A stretch of 64,000 nucleotides of DNA from Lethocerus indicus (taxonomy: Eukaryota > Arthropoda > Insecta > Hemiptera > Belostomatidae): the NCBI GenBank assembly GCA_019843655.1, contig JACDQD010000001.1, positions 47,674,443-47,738,442 of the forward strand, in the 5' to 3' direction. Shown in pieces: positions 36,000 through 48,000 of this stretch (the first letter of the stretch is position 1; each line of letters begins with the position of its first letter). Under the pieces are notes generated by a model, which was given only the letters and a program-made list of their open reading frames with translations, was not told where the DNA came from and searched no databases. Both the position numbers and the translations under genes were made by a program.

Positions 36000-38350
36000 A
36001 AAATGGCTTTATAAACGCAAAATCGGAGCCAAAATGGCTTTTCAAACGCAAAGTCACATTTGCGATTTTTGGACTTTCCTAAATGGATAGTGCTTCTCAC
36101 TTTGGGACCACTGTGGATAGAGTATAGAACAAATCGGGGAAAAGTTTTGAAAAAAATTGTCGATATTTCAACTTGAAAATTCGGTATTTCAAACGTTTCC
36201 AACCGGGATTTTTCAGGTGCAATTAGTCGAAGATTTTGGAAAAAGGAGTGCGCGGTCTTCAATATTAACAGGGGAAAATTCTCGTGGGCCCCAATTTGAA
36301 GGGGGAGGGTGGAGGGGCCAGAATGTCACCCACCCGTCTCTAACCATTCTAGCCAGCATTTTTCGACATAATCCGTTGCAATTAGTCGAACAAAGTATTA
36401 TGGAAAAAGAACATTCTCCTGGGCCAAAATACGGATGGTTGATGAAGGGGGTCAGAATGTCCCTCACCGGTTTCTAACGATTCTATCCGGGATTTTACGA
36501 CATCTGGTGCAATTAGTGTGCGCAATTAGTGACCATCATTTTGCAAAAATGGTGTTAAAAAGTGGTATTTTCAAGGAAAAATAGGGCTAACAATTGGATT
36601 TTCAGCGCAAAAATGGGATTGGAAAGTGGTTTATCAGCACAAAAATTGGGCTAAAAAGTGGTTTTTCGGCGCAAAAATGGGGCTAGAAAGTGGTTTTTCA
36701 GCGCAAAAACGAGTAAAAAAGTACTCTTTCAGCGGAAAAGCAGTTATAAATAGTTGTTTATCAGCACAAATATGGGGCTAAAAGGTGGTTTTTCAGCGCA
36801 AAAATGGGACTAAAAAGTGGATTTTCGGCGCAAAAACGAGAAGAAACATACGAATACGGGTATACAAGGTGGTTTTTCAGAAAGAAATGGTCATAAAAAG
36901 TTGTTTTTAAGACCAAAAATGAGGCTAAAATGAGCATTTTCAGCACAAAACCAAGAAGAAAACTAGAAAACGGATATAGGAACTGGTTTTTCAGTGCAAA
37001 ATGGTTTTAGAAAGTGCTTATTCAGGTTAAAAAGTCTCTAAGTAGTGGTTTTTCAGCGCAAAAACGAGACTATGAAGACGTTTTTCAGCACAAAAATTGG
37101 ATTAAAAAGTAGTTTTTTGGGGTTAAAAAGAGGTTTCCAGGTTGCGTAAACTGCGGACAAAGTTATAAATAGTGGTTTATCAGCACAAATATGGAGCTAA
37201 AAATTGGTTTTTCAGCGTTAAATGGGGCAAAAAAGCGGTTTTTCGGCGCAAAAATGGGCTAAGAAGTGCTTTTTCAGCGTAAAACCGAGTACAAAAAGTG
37301 GTTTTTGAGCTAGAAAATGGATATAGGAACTGGGTTTTCATGCAAAATGGTTTTAGAAAGTGCTTTTCCAAGTTTGGTTTTTCTTCGCAAAAATGGGTTT
37401 TGAGAAGTGGTTTTTCGGCGCAAAAATGGATCTAAAAAGTGGTTTTTCAGCTCAAAAATGGGGTTATAAAGTGATTCTTGAGGTGAAAAATGGGGCTAAA
37501 TACTTTTTTATCACAAAAATGGGGTTAAAAAGTGGTCGAGGTTAAAAATGACGCTTCAATTTGGTTTTTTTGTAGCGCAAAAACGGGTATAAATAAGCCA
37601 AAAAATGGGGCTAAAAAGTGGTTCTGCGGCGCAAATATGGGACTAAGAAGTGGTTTCATAGCGCAAAAATGCCGCAAAAAAATTGTTTTGAGAGCAAAAA
37701 TGGGACTAAAAAGTGGCTTTTCATCCCAATAATGGGGCTAAAAAGTAGTTTTTAAGTGCAAAAATGGGGCTCAAATACGGTTTCTAAAAAAAACATTTCT
37801 AGCCTGAACTCAGGTGCAGTTAATCGAACAAGGTATTATGGAAACAGAACCGTGCGAATATCATCAATATTAACAGAGAAAATGCAACAGTCTTCTGCGT
37901 CAAAAATTGGATGGTTGATGGAAGGGGTCAATATGCTCCCCACACGTTTCTAACCGGGATTTTTCGACATAATCAGGTGCAATTAGTGTGCGCAATTAGT
38001 GACCATCATTGTGCAAAAATGGTGTTAAAAAGTGGTGGGAACGATTTCAATATTAACAGAGAAAATACAAAATTCTTCTGGGCCCCAAATTGGTGGATGG
38101 GTGGGTGGAGGGGCCATAATGGCCCCTAATTTCTAAATAATCCGTTCTTATTCCTGGTCTCAGGCTGGAAAACCAGGTCTAACGACGAATTTTCCGGTTC
38201 GAAGACCCGCCTTATAGATTTTGAAATTGGGGCCAAAAAGTGTTTTTTTCACTGCAGAATCGTGGATACAAATCTGTTTTCCACCACGAACTCACGGCTG
38301 AATAGTTGGTTTTCACTGCAAAACCAGTGCTAAAAAGAGATTTTTCACCG
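36000..38350. repeat. Composite satellite: 32-bp units framed by larger repeats
   Basis: From about 36,540 to 37,770 a degenerate unit of about 32 bp, of the type GCGCAAAAATGGGGCTAAAA then AGTGGTTTTTCA, is repeated dozens of times. Because 32 is not a multiple of 3, the apparent peptides (KSGFSAQKWG, WFFGAKMDLK) cycle through all frames, so the array is non-coding. On both sides (36,150-36,540 and 37,800-38,150) lie larger units of about 130-190 bp. These share GGTGCAATTAGTCGAA, GGTATTATGGAAA, TTCAATATTAACAG, GGGCCCCAA and GGGATTTTTCGACAT. A further degraded zone with TTTTTCACTGCA blocks extends to about 38,350. Confidence 0.85.
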
Positions 38351-38544
38351 AAAAATGTTCGGGTTGTCACAGCGACTTTGTCCGAGACATAGTTAACAGT
38401 CGGCTTTAGGAGAGTTATACTTTTTAGTAAAATAATTAAAGTAAATTAATTTACTTAATTTTACTCAGAGCTTCTTAGCCCTGATTTTGTGGTGAATAAT
38501 CCATTTGTAGCCTTGATTTGTAAACCTAGAGTTAAAAGGATATT

Positions 38545-38860
38545 TCCTCATTACCCAGTAACGACAGGAGCGGGACAACCACCGATGTGTGGACTCTTCG
38601 TCAAAGGTACATTCGTGTTACCAAATCGCACTAAGTATAATTTTTAAAAACTGTAGCTGTTTTAAAATAAAACAGAAAAAAACTAAAAATCAAAGGAATT
38701 ATTTCGATCGCAACAAGCGCTACACTAGGCCTGATGAGGAAATTGAGTAATATATATGGAAGTTTATTTTTTCAAAAGTTTTATCATTTTGAATTCTCTA
38801 TGCGGTAGAGAATTATTGGAAATTCTACCGTAGGTAGGCGTAAGAAACGTCCGTAAACCG
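38545..38860 (+). repeat. Dispersed repeat shared with 3,035-3,185
   Basis: TTTCCTCATTACCCAGTAAC, GACAGGAGCGGGA, GGTACATTCGTGTTACCAAA and GTAAGAAACGTCCGTAAA match the same series near 3.04-3.19 kb, though the spacing is longer here. The terminal AAACGTCCGTAAA block also appears inverted at about 43,510. Confidence 0.6.
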
Positions 38861-39447
38861 AGTCTTAAAAAGTCATCTTCAGTATCCGGTCATAATCTAG
38901 ATTCGACGTCGGCATCAGAATCCCGTCAGTTAAGTAAGTATGTACAATGCGGGCGAAGTATACAGGGAGCATTTTCCGATGGGTAGAAACTATATTCGGA
39001 TTTGTCGGATCCGTATTTTTTGGGATTTTAATTGGAAGAGTAAGAAGGGGGATGGGGCGGGGCTAAAAAAGAAAAAGCCGTGTCAGCGGGAAACTAAGTT
39101 GGGCATCGACCGGGCCCTTCATACTCTCGCTTCGCCCACTTTTGATTCTCGATGGCCTTTATCGATTCGCAAAGAAGACAAAAAAGCGAAAAAAGTGATC
39201 CGCCAGCTATTATTCCCCACAACGGCCACTCGTAAATCCGAGAATAGCCTTAATCAATTATTATTCGACCGTCGGTTCAAAGTGTTCGTCCCGCGGTAAC
39301 GGGCTCCTAGATTTCCCCCCGGCGTCAGTAACAGTCACAAAAAGATCCCCCTCCAAACAGAGCTCCTTCCGGCGGTATTGGACGATCCGACTCCAAGTTA
39401 GTGATAATGTCACACTTAGTTATTGGAATAAGAGCAACAGCCGGGAG

Positions 39448-39540
39448 GGCCCCAGGCAGGGGAAAACGGCAAAAACCCTTCTGGTTCTGGCTCGCTCCGA
39501 ACACGAGAATAATCCCGGAGCAGCAGGAGGTCACCTAGCG
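39448..39540. mobile_element. Foldback family B, solo right-arm fragment
   Basis: GGGGAAAACGGCAAAAACCC, TTCTGGTTCTGGCTCGCTCC and GAGCAGCAGGAGGTCACC are the reverse complement, with changes, of the 31.3-kb arm. Confidence 0.45.
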
Positions 39541-40238
39541 ATATAAGGAAAATAAAGAGATTTTCTAATCTTAGAAACATAATGCTCTTATGCCTTGACC
39601 TTACCATAAGATCTTGGTTACATGAACGTCAGAAATGAGAAACTTCATAAAGAATAGAGACACCTTCGAGGCATGTTTCGCCGGTGAACGGGTCCGAAGG
39701 AACAATGACGGTTGAACTCTGTAAGGGAACGGCTCTGTCTTCAGAAATGTTACGCACTTCGTATTTGAAGCACCGACGTAAGGCTTAAGACTGTTGAGCG
39801 GGAAACATAAAACCCTTCGGCACACACCTCTTTGCCGCGAAGAGTATAGAGACGAATTTTATAGTAGAGTATTTTATTTCATATAGACCCATTTATAGTT
39901 AAAAGCCGATAAAACGTGAGTTATACATATAATTAAACAAATAAAAACCAGGATGCCTGCACATTTCTCATGTATCCCATACAAAAGATATGATATCAAA
40001 CTAAGCCACTTTTATTTTAGATTTAAGTAACCTAACCTAACCGACGGCAAGAATAAACCCACCACAGTGAAGAACAAATTCAGAATAAAAAAAGTAAAAG
40101 AAGTGAGAGCATAATTTTGACAAACACAATGAACTAAAGAAACTATTTTAATTGGCAACATTTCAAATTAAAAAAACAATAGCTAATTTAATAGATGCTG
40201 CAAAGTGGGTTTCCGTCTAAGAAGTTAGAGATCACTCG

Positions 40239-40240
<2 letters not shown>

Positions 40241-40301
<61 letters not shown>
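40241..40301. repeat. (TA)n microsatellite
   Basis: A pure TA tract. Confidence 0.95.
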
Positions 40302-40304
<3 letters not shown>

Positions 40305-40400
40305 CAGAGAAAAAAAATTGATTGTCCCTTATTTTGACCTGGTAACCCGCCTTTATTGCAGAGCTAATTTTCGTCCTTGTCATATAACTATCTTATCATT

Positions 40401-40543
40401 GTAGTTTTCTCTTTCTTCTGCTGGTTTGGTTTTTCGCCAGACCGGTTTCGGCCGCTCGCTATCCTTAGTAGTTAGGATCTTTTAGTATGGTGGTGAGACG
40501 TCACACTGGCACATGGTATGCTTGCGGAGCATCCTTTCTACAC

Positions 40544-40582
<39 letters not shown>
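40401..40582. mobile_element. Foldback family A, left arm ending in a (TA)n tract
   Basis: GTAGTTTTCTCTTTCTTCTG, then CCAGACCGGTTTCGGCCG, CTATCCTTAGTAGTTAGG and GCTTGCGGAGCATCC. The arm passes directly into (TA)n at 40,546 and no right arm follows, as if the repeat tract replaced the loop and second arm. Confidence 0.65.
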
Positions 40583-40584
<2 letters not shown>

Positions 40585-41074
40585 AGATAAATAAACCCCT
40601 CAACCTCAACATGCCTCCCATTTCAACATGGTCTTTATTGTAAACCGTCTTTCTCCATGGTATGATACTGGAGGGCCTCGAGGGGTTAATAATAATAATA
40701 ATTATTATTATTATTATTATTAGCTTAAGTGGCGGATTGAAATATTGGATAAATTTATTAACAGCCGTGGGGGGTGAGGAACGTGAGGTTGAACAATGAG
40801 AGATCGAGGGGTTGATAGCGGAAGAGTCCACTCATCGATTCTAATTGGCGAGCCGATCGGGCCACTGGAGCTCAGTCTACGCTCACCCTCCGTCAAGCAA
40901 CCACTAAATACCGACGGTGAGTAAAATTTTCGCCAGAAAGAATTTAGCGAACCCCACTTTTAGACCCCCTTTATCCCTTCGGAAGTCTTAATTTTGAAAT
41001 GCTATATTTATCGTAGAATTGAAACGCCGCTTTGTGGTCTTCGAGTTGTTTGGAAGACTGCAATTTTCGTGTGA

Positions 41075-41175
41075 CTGCCAAAGTGACTCACACCACGGCT
41101 AGCAGCCGAAAGCAGTTTAGCAAAACCCGCGAAAGGAGACTGAAGAACGTGAACACTACAATTACCGTAGTATTC
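41075..41175. mobile_element. Foldback family A, degraded right-arm fragment
   Basis: GACTGCCAAAGTGACTCACA, then CAGCCGAAAGCAGTTTAGCA and GAACGTGAACACTACAATTA match right-arm blocks of the other copies. Confidence 0.5.
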
Positions 41176-42439
41176 TCGACCTTTCGTCTCCTCCCACCGG
41201 TTTGGTTTTTTACTTAATTATACAATAATATTATTTTATCTATAATAACATAATTTATTGACATTCTTCTGCAATAATAACAAGAGACAAGCGAGGGGAG
41301 ATAGAAGATTGAGAAAACTATTGTATTCCTCGCATATACCACAAATTGGTACCCCAAACTATAATTATCCTTTTTATAGACTGTCCCGAGGCGTTCCTCA
41401 ACGAAGAAAGGAAACGGGTAAACTATTATTTATAATAAATAAAATAAAGTGTAGAAAAATTAAATTCAAACCTGTTTCTTGCGGACAATGAATTGGAAGA
41501 CCGGGAAGCCCAGCTCTTTACCTTAGATGGTCTTTTTTCCTATTTCGTATTACACATTGCGATTTCCGGTGTCAAGAACGTAGTTTGCAGCCCTAATTTT
41601 TGGCACCGACATTGCGGATAAACCCCGTTCTTCGGCCCTGATTCCGAAGTGCAAAATTGCTTTCCAGCGACGACTCTGCGGTGAAAAACAAAGTTTAGCC
41701 ATGATTTTGCCGCGAATATTGTTTAACGATGCAATGCTAAAGGAATCTTGATTGTGAAAGGCAAACATTCTATAGTGGAGCTATAGGAAAGCCGTCATAG
41801 TCCTATAACACTAATATAAATCTAAAAATCTTTGCATATAAACTGTTTGAATACAGTCGCTCATTATTGAACAAAATTTACGAAACGCTTTCTAACGCCT
41901 TTCGGGGACGGGTCCCCGAATCGCTTACTCTTTCTTAGTCTATAATTTGCGTTAAATTTTTTACAGAATATGCGGTACAATTTTCGCTACAAGCCGCACC
42001 ATTACTAGTTCTGTTTTAGACGGTTTTCGTTTATGTATTTGTCCTACTTTTTCTTATAAACCTACAGTTTCTAACCTCAAAGTTACTCCGCATGAAAAAT
42101 GTAAACGGATACATATTGTATATTTTCAGTATTTCAACATAGAAGAATTTATCGAGACAAAGTCTGCATTTAGAAGAAAAAACTTGCGGCGATGTTAAAG
42201 GTATATCAGCGTATCGAAAATGCATTAGTACGTTGATGAATAAAAATAATACTAGTCAACTACCGTCAAAGTCGTGCATGAAATTCCGATAAATTAAAGT
42301 TGCAACTATGATTTTCAAAATCATCGTAATTTCTAATTGAAACGTTTCCCCGTAGTTAATTTTACATAATATTTATGTTGTTTTACTTAATCGGTTCTCG
42401 TGACCTTCCGTCTCCGTTAGCCTGCTTGGCGGCGGATCT

Positions 42440-42482
42440 CTTCTACTGAAGACGGCGAACAGCCGAAACCGTCCTGAAAAGC
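42440..42482. mobile_element. Foldback family A, short right-arm fragment
   Basis: TACTGAAGACGGCGAACAGC followed by CGAAACCGTCCTG. Confidence 0.5.
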
Positions 42483-43026
42483 GATAGAAATGAACATCGA
42501 AATTTTCATCCCCTAAAATGATTATAAATAAAATATATAACTAAAACTGTAAACCTTTATAACCCACTTTCGGTCGCTCTTTTTCCAAAATGCACGGTTC
42601 CCCTATTTGCGCCTACATAGAGAAATCCAGGGGCTACAAATAAATATGCCTAATTTTATCGGACATAGTTCGCTATGTGTCGGGGTGTATTAATTTGGCT
42701 ACTGACGGTTGATTACGGAACTGAACGACGTGGGTAAACGAGGTGAAACAGGGCTCTATCGCGTGATGGACTTTAACGCGCCATTTTTCACCTTTTAGAA
42801 AGGAGTTAATGCTGGATGAACAGAGTGAATACTTAAAATAAATATAATCCGAATATTTCGGATATAAGTACTGCTCGTTGATCTCTTTTATAGACTACTT
42901 ATTGCATGCGTATCCCTAAAATTAAGTTAACCGCGTATTATGTTTAATTTTGTTGTTATTACTTCATCATCATCTATGTTAAGTATTTTAGCCGGTACTT
43001 AGTATCGTTGGGTGAAGGCGGTATTC

Positions 43027-43047
43027 CGAGCCCTTTTCGAGGGCTCG
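43027..43047. promoter_or_regulatory. Perfect hairpin upstream of the channel start codon
   Basis: Arms CGAGCCCT and AGGGCTCG (8 bp) with a 5-nt loop, about 130 bp before the channel ATG. It may lie in the promoter or 5' UTR; its function is unknown. Confidence 0.3.
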
Positions 43048-43178
43048 TTAAAGCCCCGACGTAGCGACGTTCCCGGATCCCCGCATTTATTTACAAATTA
43101 GAAAGACGGTAATTAAATGCGGGGAAATGGTAAGGAGGAGGGTAGACGTGGGAGTGTAAGGTGTCTGTTGCAGGGAGA

Positions 43179-44999
43179 ATGGTGTTGGAGAACTTGAGGG
43201 GATTGTGGCTGTTGAGCCTGGCCCTCGGAACTGTCACAGCACAGTAAGTACCGTTTAAGCCCCTTCCTCTTTTTCGTATCGACCGCGGGCACCCACCTAC
43301 TTCCAGCAATTTTTACCCCGCTGTCATTCCTGTAATTTTTTCCTGTGTTTTTTTCTGTTTTATTTTAAACCACAACTTTTTAAAATTACATTTAGCGCGT
43401 TTTTATAACACGAATTTACTTTGACGGAGAGTTGCACCCATCGATTGTTCTCCCGCTCCTGCCCTTACTGGGTAGTGAGGAAATCGCTGGCATTTCCATT
43501 TTGGCGCTAGGTTTACGGACGTTTCTTTCGTGTCAATTTGATACAAAAGAATCTACCCGGTTAAATTCGGCGTCGCGACACGAATTAATTGTCGACCGTA
43601 TGCACGTTATTTTCACCGTAGTTTTCTCTCGCGCAACGGGTATTCGAAAGGCTGTTGTTTTCACCGTGTATATTTGACTTGTGTCCGGACAGATTGACGA
43701 GCCTGACGATCAACGACATCCTGCCCGAGGACCAGAAGCTCTACGACAAGATGCGACCGCCGAAGAAGGATGGCAACCCGACCACCGTCTACTTCCACGT
43801 CACAGTCATGGGACTCGACTCCATCGACGAAACTTCAATGGTCTTATTACACCGACAGTTAACACTTCTTACCCGCATTTATACATGCCCATAAGTCAAT
43901 TGAGTCGGACGAATTTAAACGTTTTTATAACCTGAACCCAAATACGCGGCGCAAACGAGGCGCAAGTGGAAGCCAAGAGATTGACTGAGCCCCGAGCACT
44001 TGCTCCGTTGGTTTACGTCAACTTCCTGGACAAAGCTACTTGGCCATTCCTAGCTCATATATATATGTGTGTACTGGGCGCTAATTGTTACTTATATCTG
44101 GGTCTAGTCCATGGCAAATATAGGGTTTACGAAATAAAACACGGGCTCCTGGATAAAATTACATTATCGCACTGACCACTTTAACAGAATTAACATCTGT
44201 TTATAAGTACTATGACCTATTTGAATACATTTTCTTTTTTAAATGAATTTTTTTAACTTTTATACTTTTTTCTGTACAATTCGGACCGCACCATTGATAT
44301 TTATCAAGCAACAAATAGAGCATAAGGGTTTTCCCCCTTTTATTTTTTTACTTCTTTCTATTTTTCCTGTATGTTTAAATCACGTGGCGGCTTCCTTTTC
44401 AAGTTTCATCTGTAATCGACGTACAAAAGTGCCTGTACACACACGCGCGCGCACGCAAACAGAGATACTAGCACAGGTATCCGGGTCTAGTCAATTGCAA
44501 ATATAGGGATACGAAATTACACCGTGGAGTTCCCGTACCAAACTTCAAAAGGACCAAAAACGAAAATAGCATACGTTTTCATCGTTCGTTTTACTCGATC
44601 CCGGTATATGATTTTGGCTTTTCAGACGTACGCGGCCGATATATTCTTCGCTCAGACGTGGAAGGATCACAGGCTGAGGCTGCCGGAAAACATGACCTCC
44701 GAGTACAGGCTTCTCGAAGTCGACTGGCTGAAGAACATGTGGCGACCGGATTCGTTCTTCAAGAACGCCAAGTCGGTCACATTTCAGACCATGACCATAC
44801 CCAACCACTACATGTGGCTCTACAGGGATAAGACCATCCTCTATATGGTCAAGTAAGTGCTATCGTGTCAAAAACATTTTTAATTTACGATCGTAAAATA
44901 ATCGAGTGGACGAACTGATATTAACGCTAGGTTTGCAACCGTTTCTTATCTTTCAATTTGACACATAGCGTACAGAACGGTTTTTTAACGGATTTTTGA

Positions 45000-45060
<61 letters not shown>

Positions 45061-48000
45061 TAGATCACGTGGCCACTTCCTTTCGTCCGTTTCTCCCTGT
45101 ACATGTCTGTAAGGAACGTTTGGGATGTCGGAAGATAGTAGAGTTTGGAAGATTGGATTAAGATGGTGGGTGTTATATTTTTGTATGGTGAAGTCGCGGA
45201 CAAACGGGATTTTAAGATCTGTACATGGGATGAGGCGGAGACTGTAAAGTTGGATTTTTTTTTATATTTATCGGTTTGATATTTATATTTCTGGGAACAT
45301 AATTTATTTTTACAAAAAGAAAATAATTACGAGCGAGCAGACGTTTAGCACGTTTAGTATACATCGTGATCGGAAGGAGTTTTTTATTTGTGTGCACGAC
45401 CGGTTTAGTATACCTCGCGCACAGACGGGGTTCATTTGTTTACATTACGCAGGAAGCAGTTTTTAAAATTGTGTGCGTTGCGGGCTTAGCATACATTCCG
45501 GGTGGTTTATTTTTAAATTTCGTTTCGCCAGGTATTAAAACGAGTTTTCACTGTTGCAGATTGACCCTGAGATTGTCCTGCGCTATGAACTTCATGATAT
45601 ACCCGCACGACACTCAAGAGTGCAAACTTCAAATGGAAAGCCGTGAGATTTATGCGAATATTATGTATTCGAATAAATTCGAAATATTCGATTGTAATCG
45701 AACTATAAGTGAATTACGAGGATTTTTTCTCAGTAATTCGTAATCAGCTTTAAATAGCTCTATTACTATTTTCGAGTTTCTAACGCGTTTCTGTTGCAAA
45801 TCTATCCTATTCTTATTATCTCTCCATTTTTATTCTCTCTTGTTCGCACCAATATTTTATTCTTCTACTTTCGTGTCTGTTTAACTTTTGCCCAAATTTA
45901 ATTTTTGCATTTCAGTGTCCCATACTACCGACGACATGATATTTCAATGGGACCCGGATGTACCTCTGGTAGTCGACGAGAACATCGAGTTGCCCCAACT
46001 CCAGCTCGTCTCAAATAACACCGCCGACTGCACTCAGGTCTATTCCACCGGTAAAATGGTCTATTTTATTCTATCTATTTACAGATATCAGTCTCAATAT
46101 CGCGGACTGTACCGCCTATATTGGAATATTGTTACGATATCGTTTGCGTTGTAACATCGTGTCTCCGCAGTACACACATTTACAGTCCACAAAAGGTTAT
46201 AGAAATAGACAGATACTATGCGGGCTTTTCAAACTTACTTTTCTTTAATGTTATCTTCTATGCTTTCCGAGCTTAATCATTTCTGACTTTTGCTCCAGGT
46301 AACTTCACCTGCCTTGAAGTTGTATTCGTCCTGAAAAGAAGACTCGGCTATTACCTTTTTCACACTTACATACCCACATGTCTCATCGTTATTATGTCCG
46401 TAAGTATGAGATACAAGTCAATTTTCTTTCTCTCTTTAAGCCACCCCCTGGCTTTATCTTACGTTCTTTCCTTCTCTTTATTTAATTATCCGTCAAAATA
46501 ATCTACAATTCTATCACCTCCGGTAATCTATCGCTTCAAAAAAAGTCCCTATCCGGCTAAAAATTAGTTTAAGTCTAGTGTGAGCATAAAGAAAGGAATA
46601 AGTTCAGATTGTGTTAAGCCTAGAGGAAAAAGTAGGAATATTTCCGATTTCATAAGCCTTATAATAAGTAAGAGTTTCATTTCGGATTCGGGATTTGGAC
46701 CCATAAAAGGTTTATCGAATACCATTCTTCCACTACAGTGCCGACAGTCTGGAAGAAATCGATTTAGTGAGTCATATTCTTTAAATGGTATGTCGTGTTT
46801 TCAGTGGGTCTCTTTCTGGATCAAACCAGAAGCGGCCCCGGCCCGAGTGACACTGGGCGTGACTTCGTTGCTGACGCTTTCGACCCAGCACGCTAAGTCC
46901 CAGGCTTCGCTGCCCCCGGTCTCCTACCTCAAAGCCGTCGATGCTTTCATGTCCGTCTGCACAATGTAAGTCCTCCGAATACCCCTACCCATTGCCGTGG
47001 GTAAAGCCCCCAGCACTTTTCGAAAATGAATAAGTTCCACGAATCTCGTAAACAAAAGTCGGACTCCATATTCACATCGCTAATATGGCTCAACAAAAGA
47101 AACTTGGTGCTTGCAACCAAATATAATCCAAAAAAGACAACCCGTTCAAGGAATATGTGTTTGTGTGTGTATATATATATTATTTGTTTGTATATAACAA
47201 ATAATTTTGTTCAGATTCGTTTTCCTGGCCCTTATGGAATACTGCCTGGTGAACATCGTACTCGGCGATTCAGACGGCAGCCCCAAGCCCCCGGAGCCCC
47301 CGAAACCCGAGACCCTCTATGACGTCACCACCAACAAAGTAAGCTCTTAAATTTGCGCTTAATTTAATATTTGAAGCGTAAGTAGGCGAACGACGTAGGT
47401 AAGTAAAATTCGACCGATAAGAGCGCCTGCTTAGGGCCCTTTTATATTTCGAATAAAGTACTATAGAAGGGGTTGGCACGAATCAGCTCAGAGTGCCGTA
47501 TTCCGGTTTTTCAAATAGCCACACAATAGTATTAAATACATTGTGCATTGTATTAAATACACAAATTCAAAATTTAATCAATATGGTTACACGTTCTACA
47601 CAAGCCTATGTAATGTACACATATACGGAAATAATTATTTCTATCGAAACAACTACTTACGTCTTCTATGCACGCTTCGCTTAAAACATATTCGTGAAAA
47701 ACTTTCCGAAATAAAAGAAATTATTATATTTTCAAAACGTTCCGCGGTTATTCGAGATCAACCAGTAGTCGATTCAAATTCGAGATCGAAGGAAAACTGT
47801 GTTGAAATTAAGACCGTGAAACTGTAGAATTCGATCCGCCATCGGTGTCGAGGATGGATGCCTCCGTGGAACGTACGGAAGGCGTACATTTTGGGAGCCT
47901 GAAATTTCTTTTAAAAAATAAAATAATAAATATAAAGCGAGGCTAATCTAGCCGGCAAATTGCAGGAAAATTCTCGACTGCTGAGGGAAGAAGGCTTGCC

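Larger units (their letters stand above)
38350..43000. other. Repeat-rich intergenic stretch upstream of the channel gene
   Basis: No recognisable gene. The stretch contains a foldback B right-arm fragment (39,448-39,540), two (TA)n tracts, an (AAT)n tract (40,688-40,722) and foldback A fragments at 40.4, 41.1 and 42.45 kb. The 119-codon open frame at 38,940-39,299 matches nothing I know. Confidence 0.5.
43693..46050 (+). other. pHCl-1: Channel extracellular-domain exons 2-5
   Basis: These exons encode residues 22-220. Exon 2 carries the [11 protein letters not shown] start of the ligand-binding domain, exon 3 [14 protein letters not shown] and WRPDSFF, exon 4 the Cys-loop, and exon 5 the loop-C region. 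The exon 2 donor is weak (ATG|GTCTTA); the other donors are close to consensus. Introns between them hold module E twice (44,099-44,160; 44,482-44,540), module C twice (44,378-44,412; 45,060-45,140) and a (TA)n tract (45,003-45,059). Confidence 0.85.

Noticed and set aside
36540..37770. Regular repeats considered as a CRISPR array or repeat protein
   Set aside because: Units are contiguous, degenerate and about 32 bp without unique spacers; the frame shifts each unit; the host is an animal.
38940..39299. 119-codon open frame, basic
   Set aside because: No recognisable domain, no splice or homology support; chance is likely in this CpG-normal DNA.
40025..40042. CCTAACCTAACC, resembling the insect telomere repeat TTAGG
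   Set aside because: Only about two and a half units; no array.
45366..45743. 125-codon open frame running into channel exon 4
   Set aside because: Intron read-through in the exon's frame; the upstream part is the small tandem repeat and the downstream part runs past a good donor.
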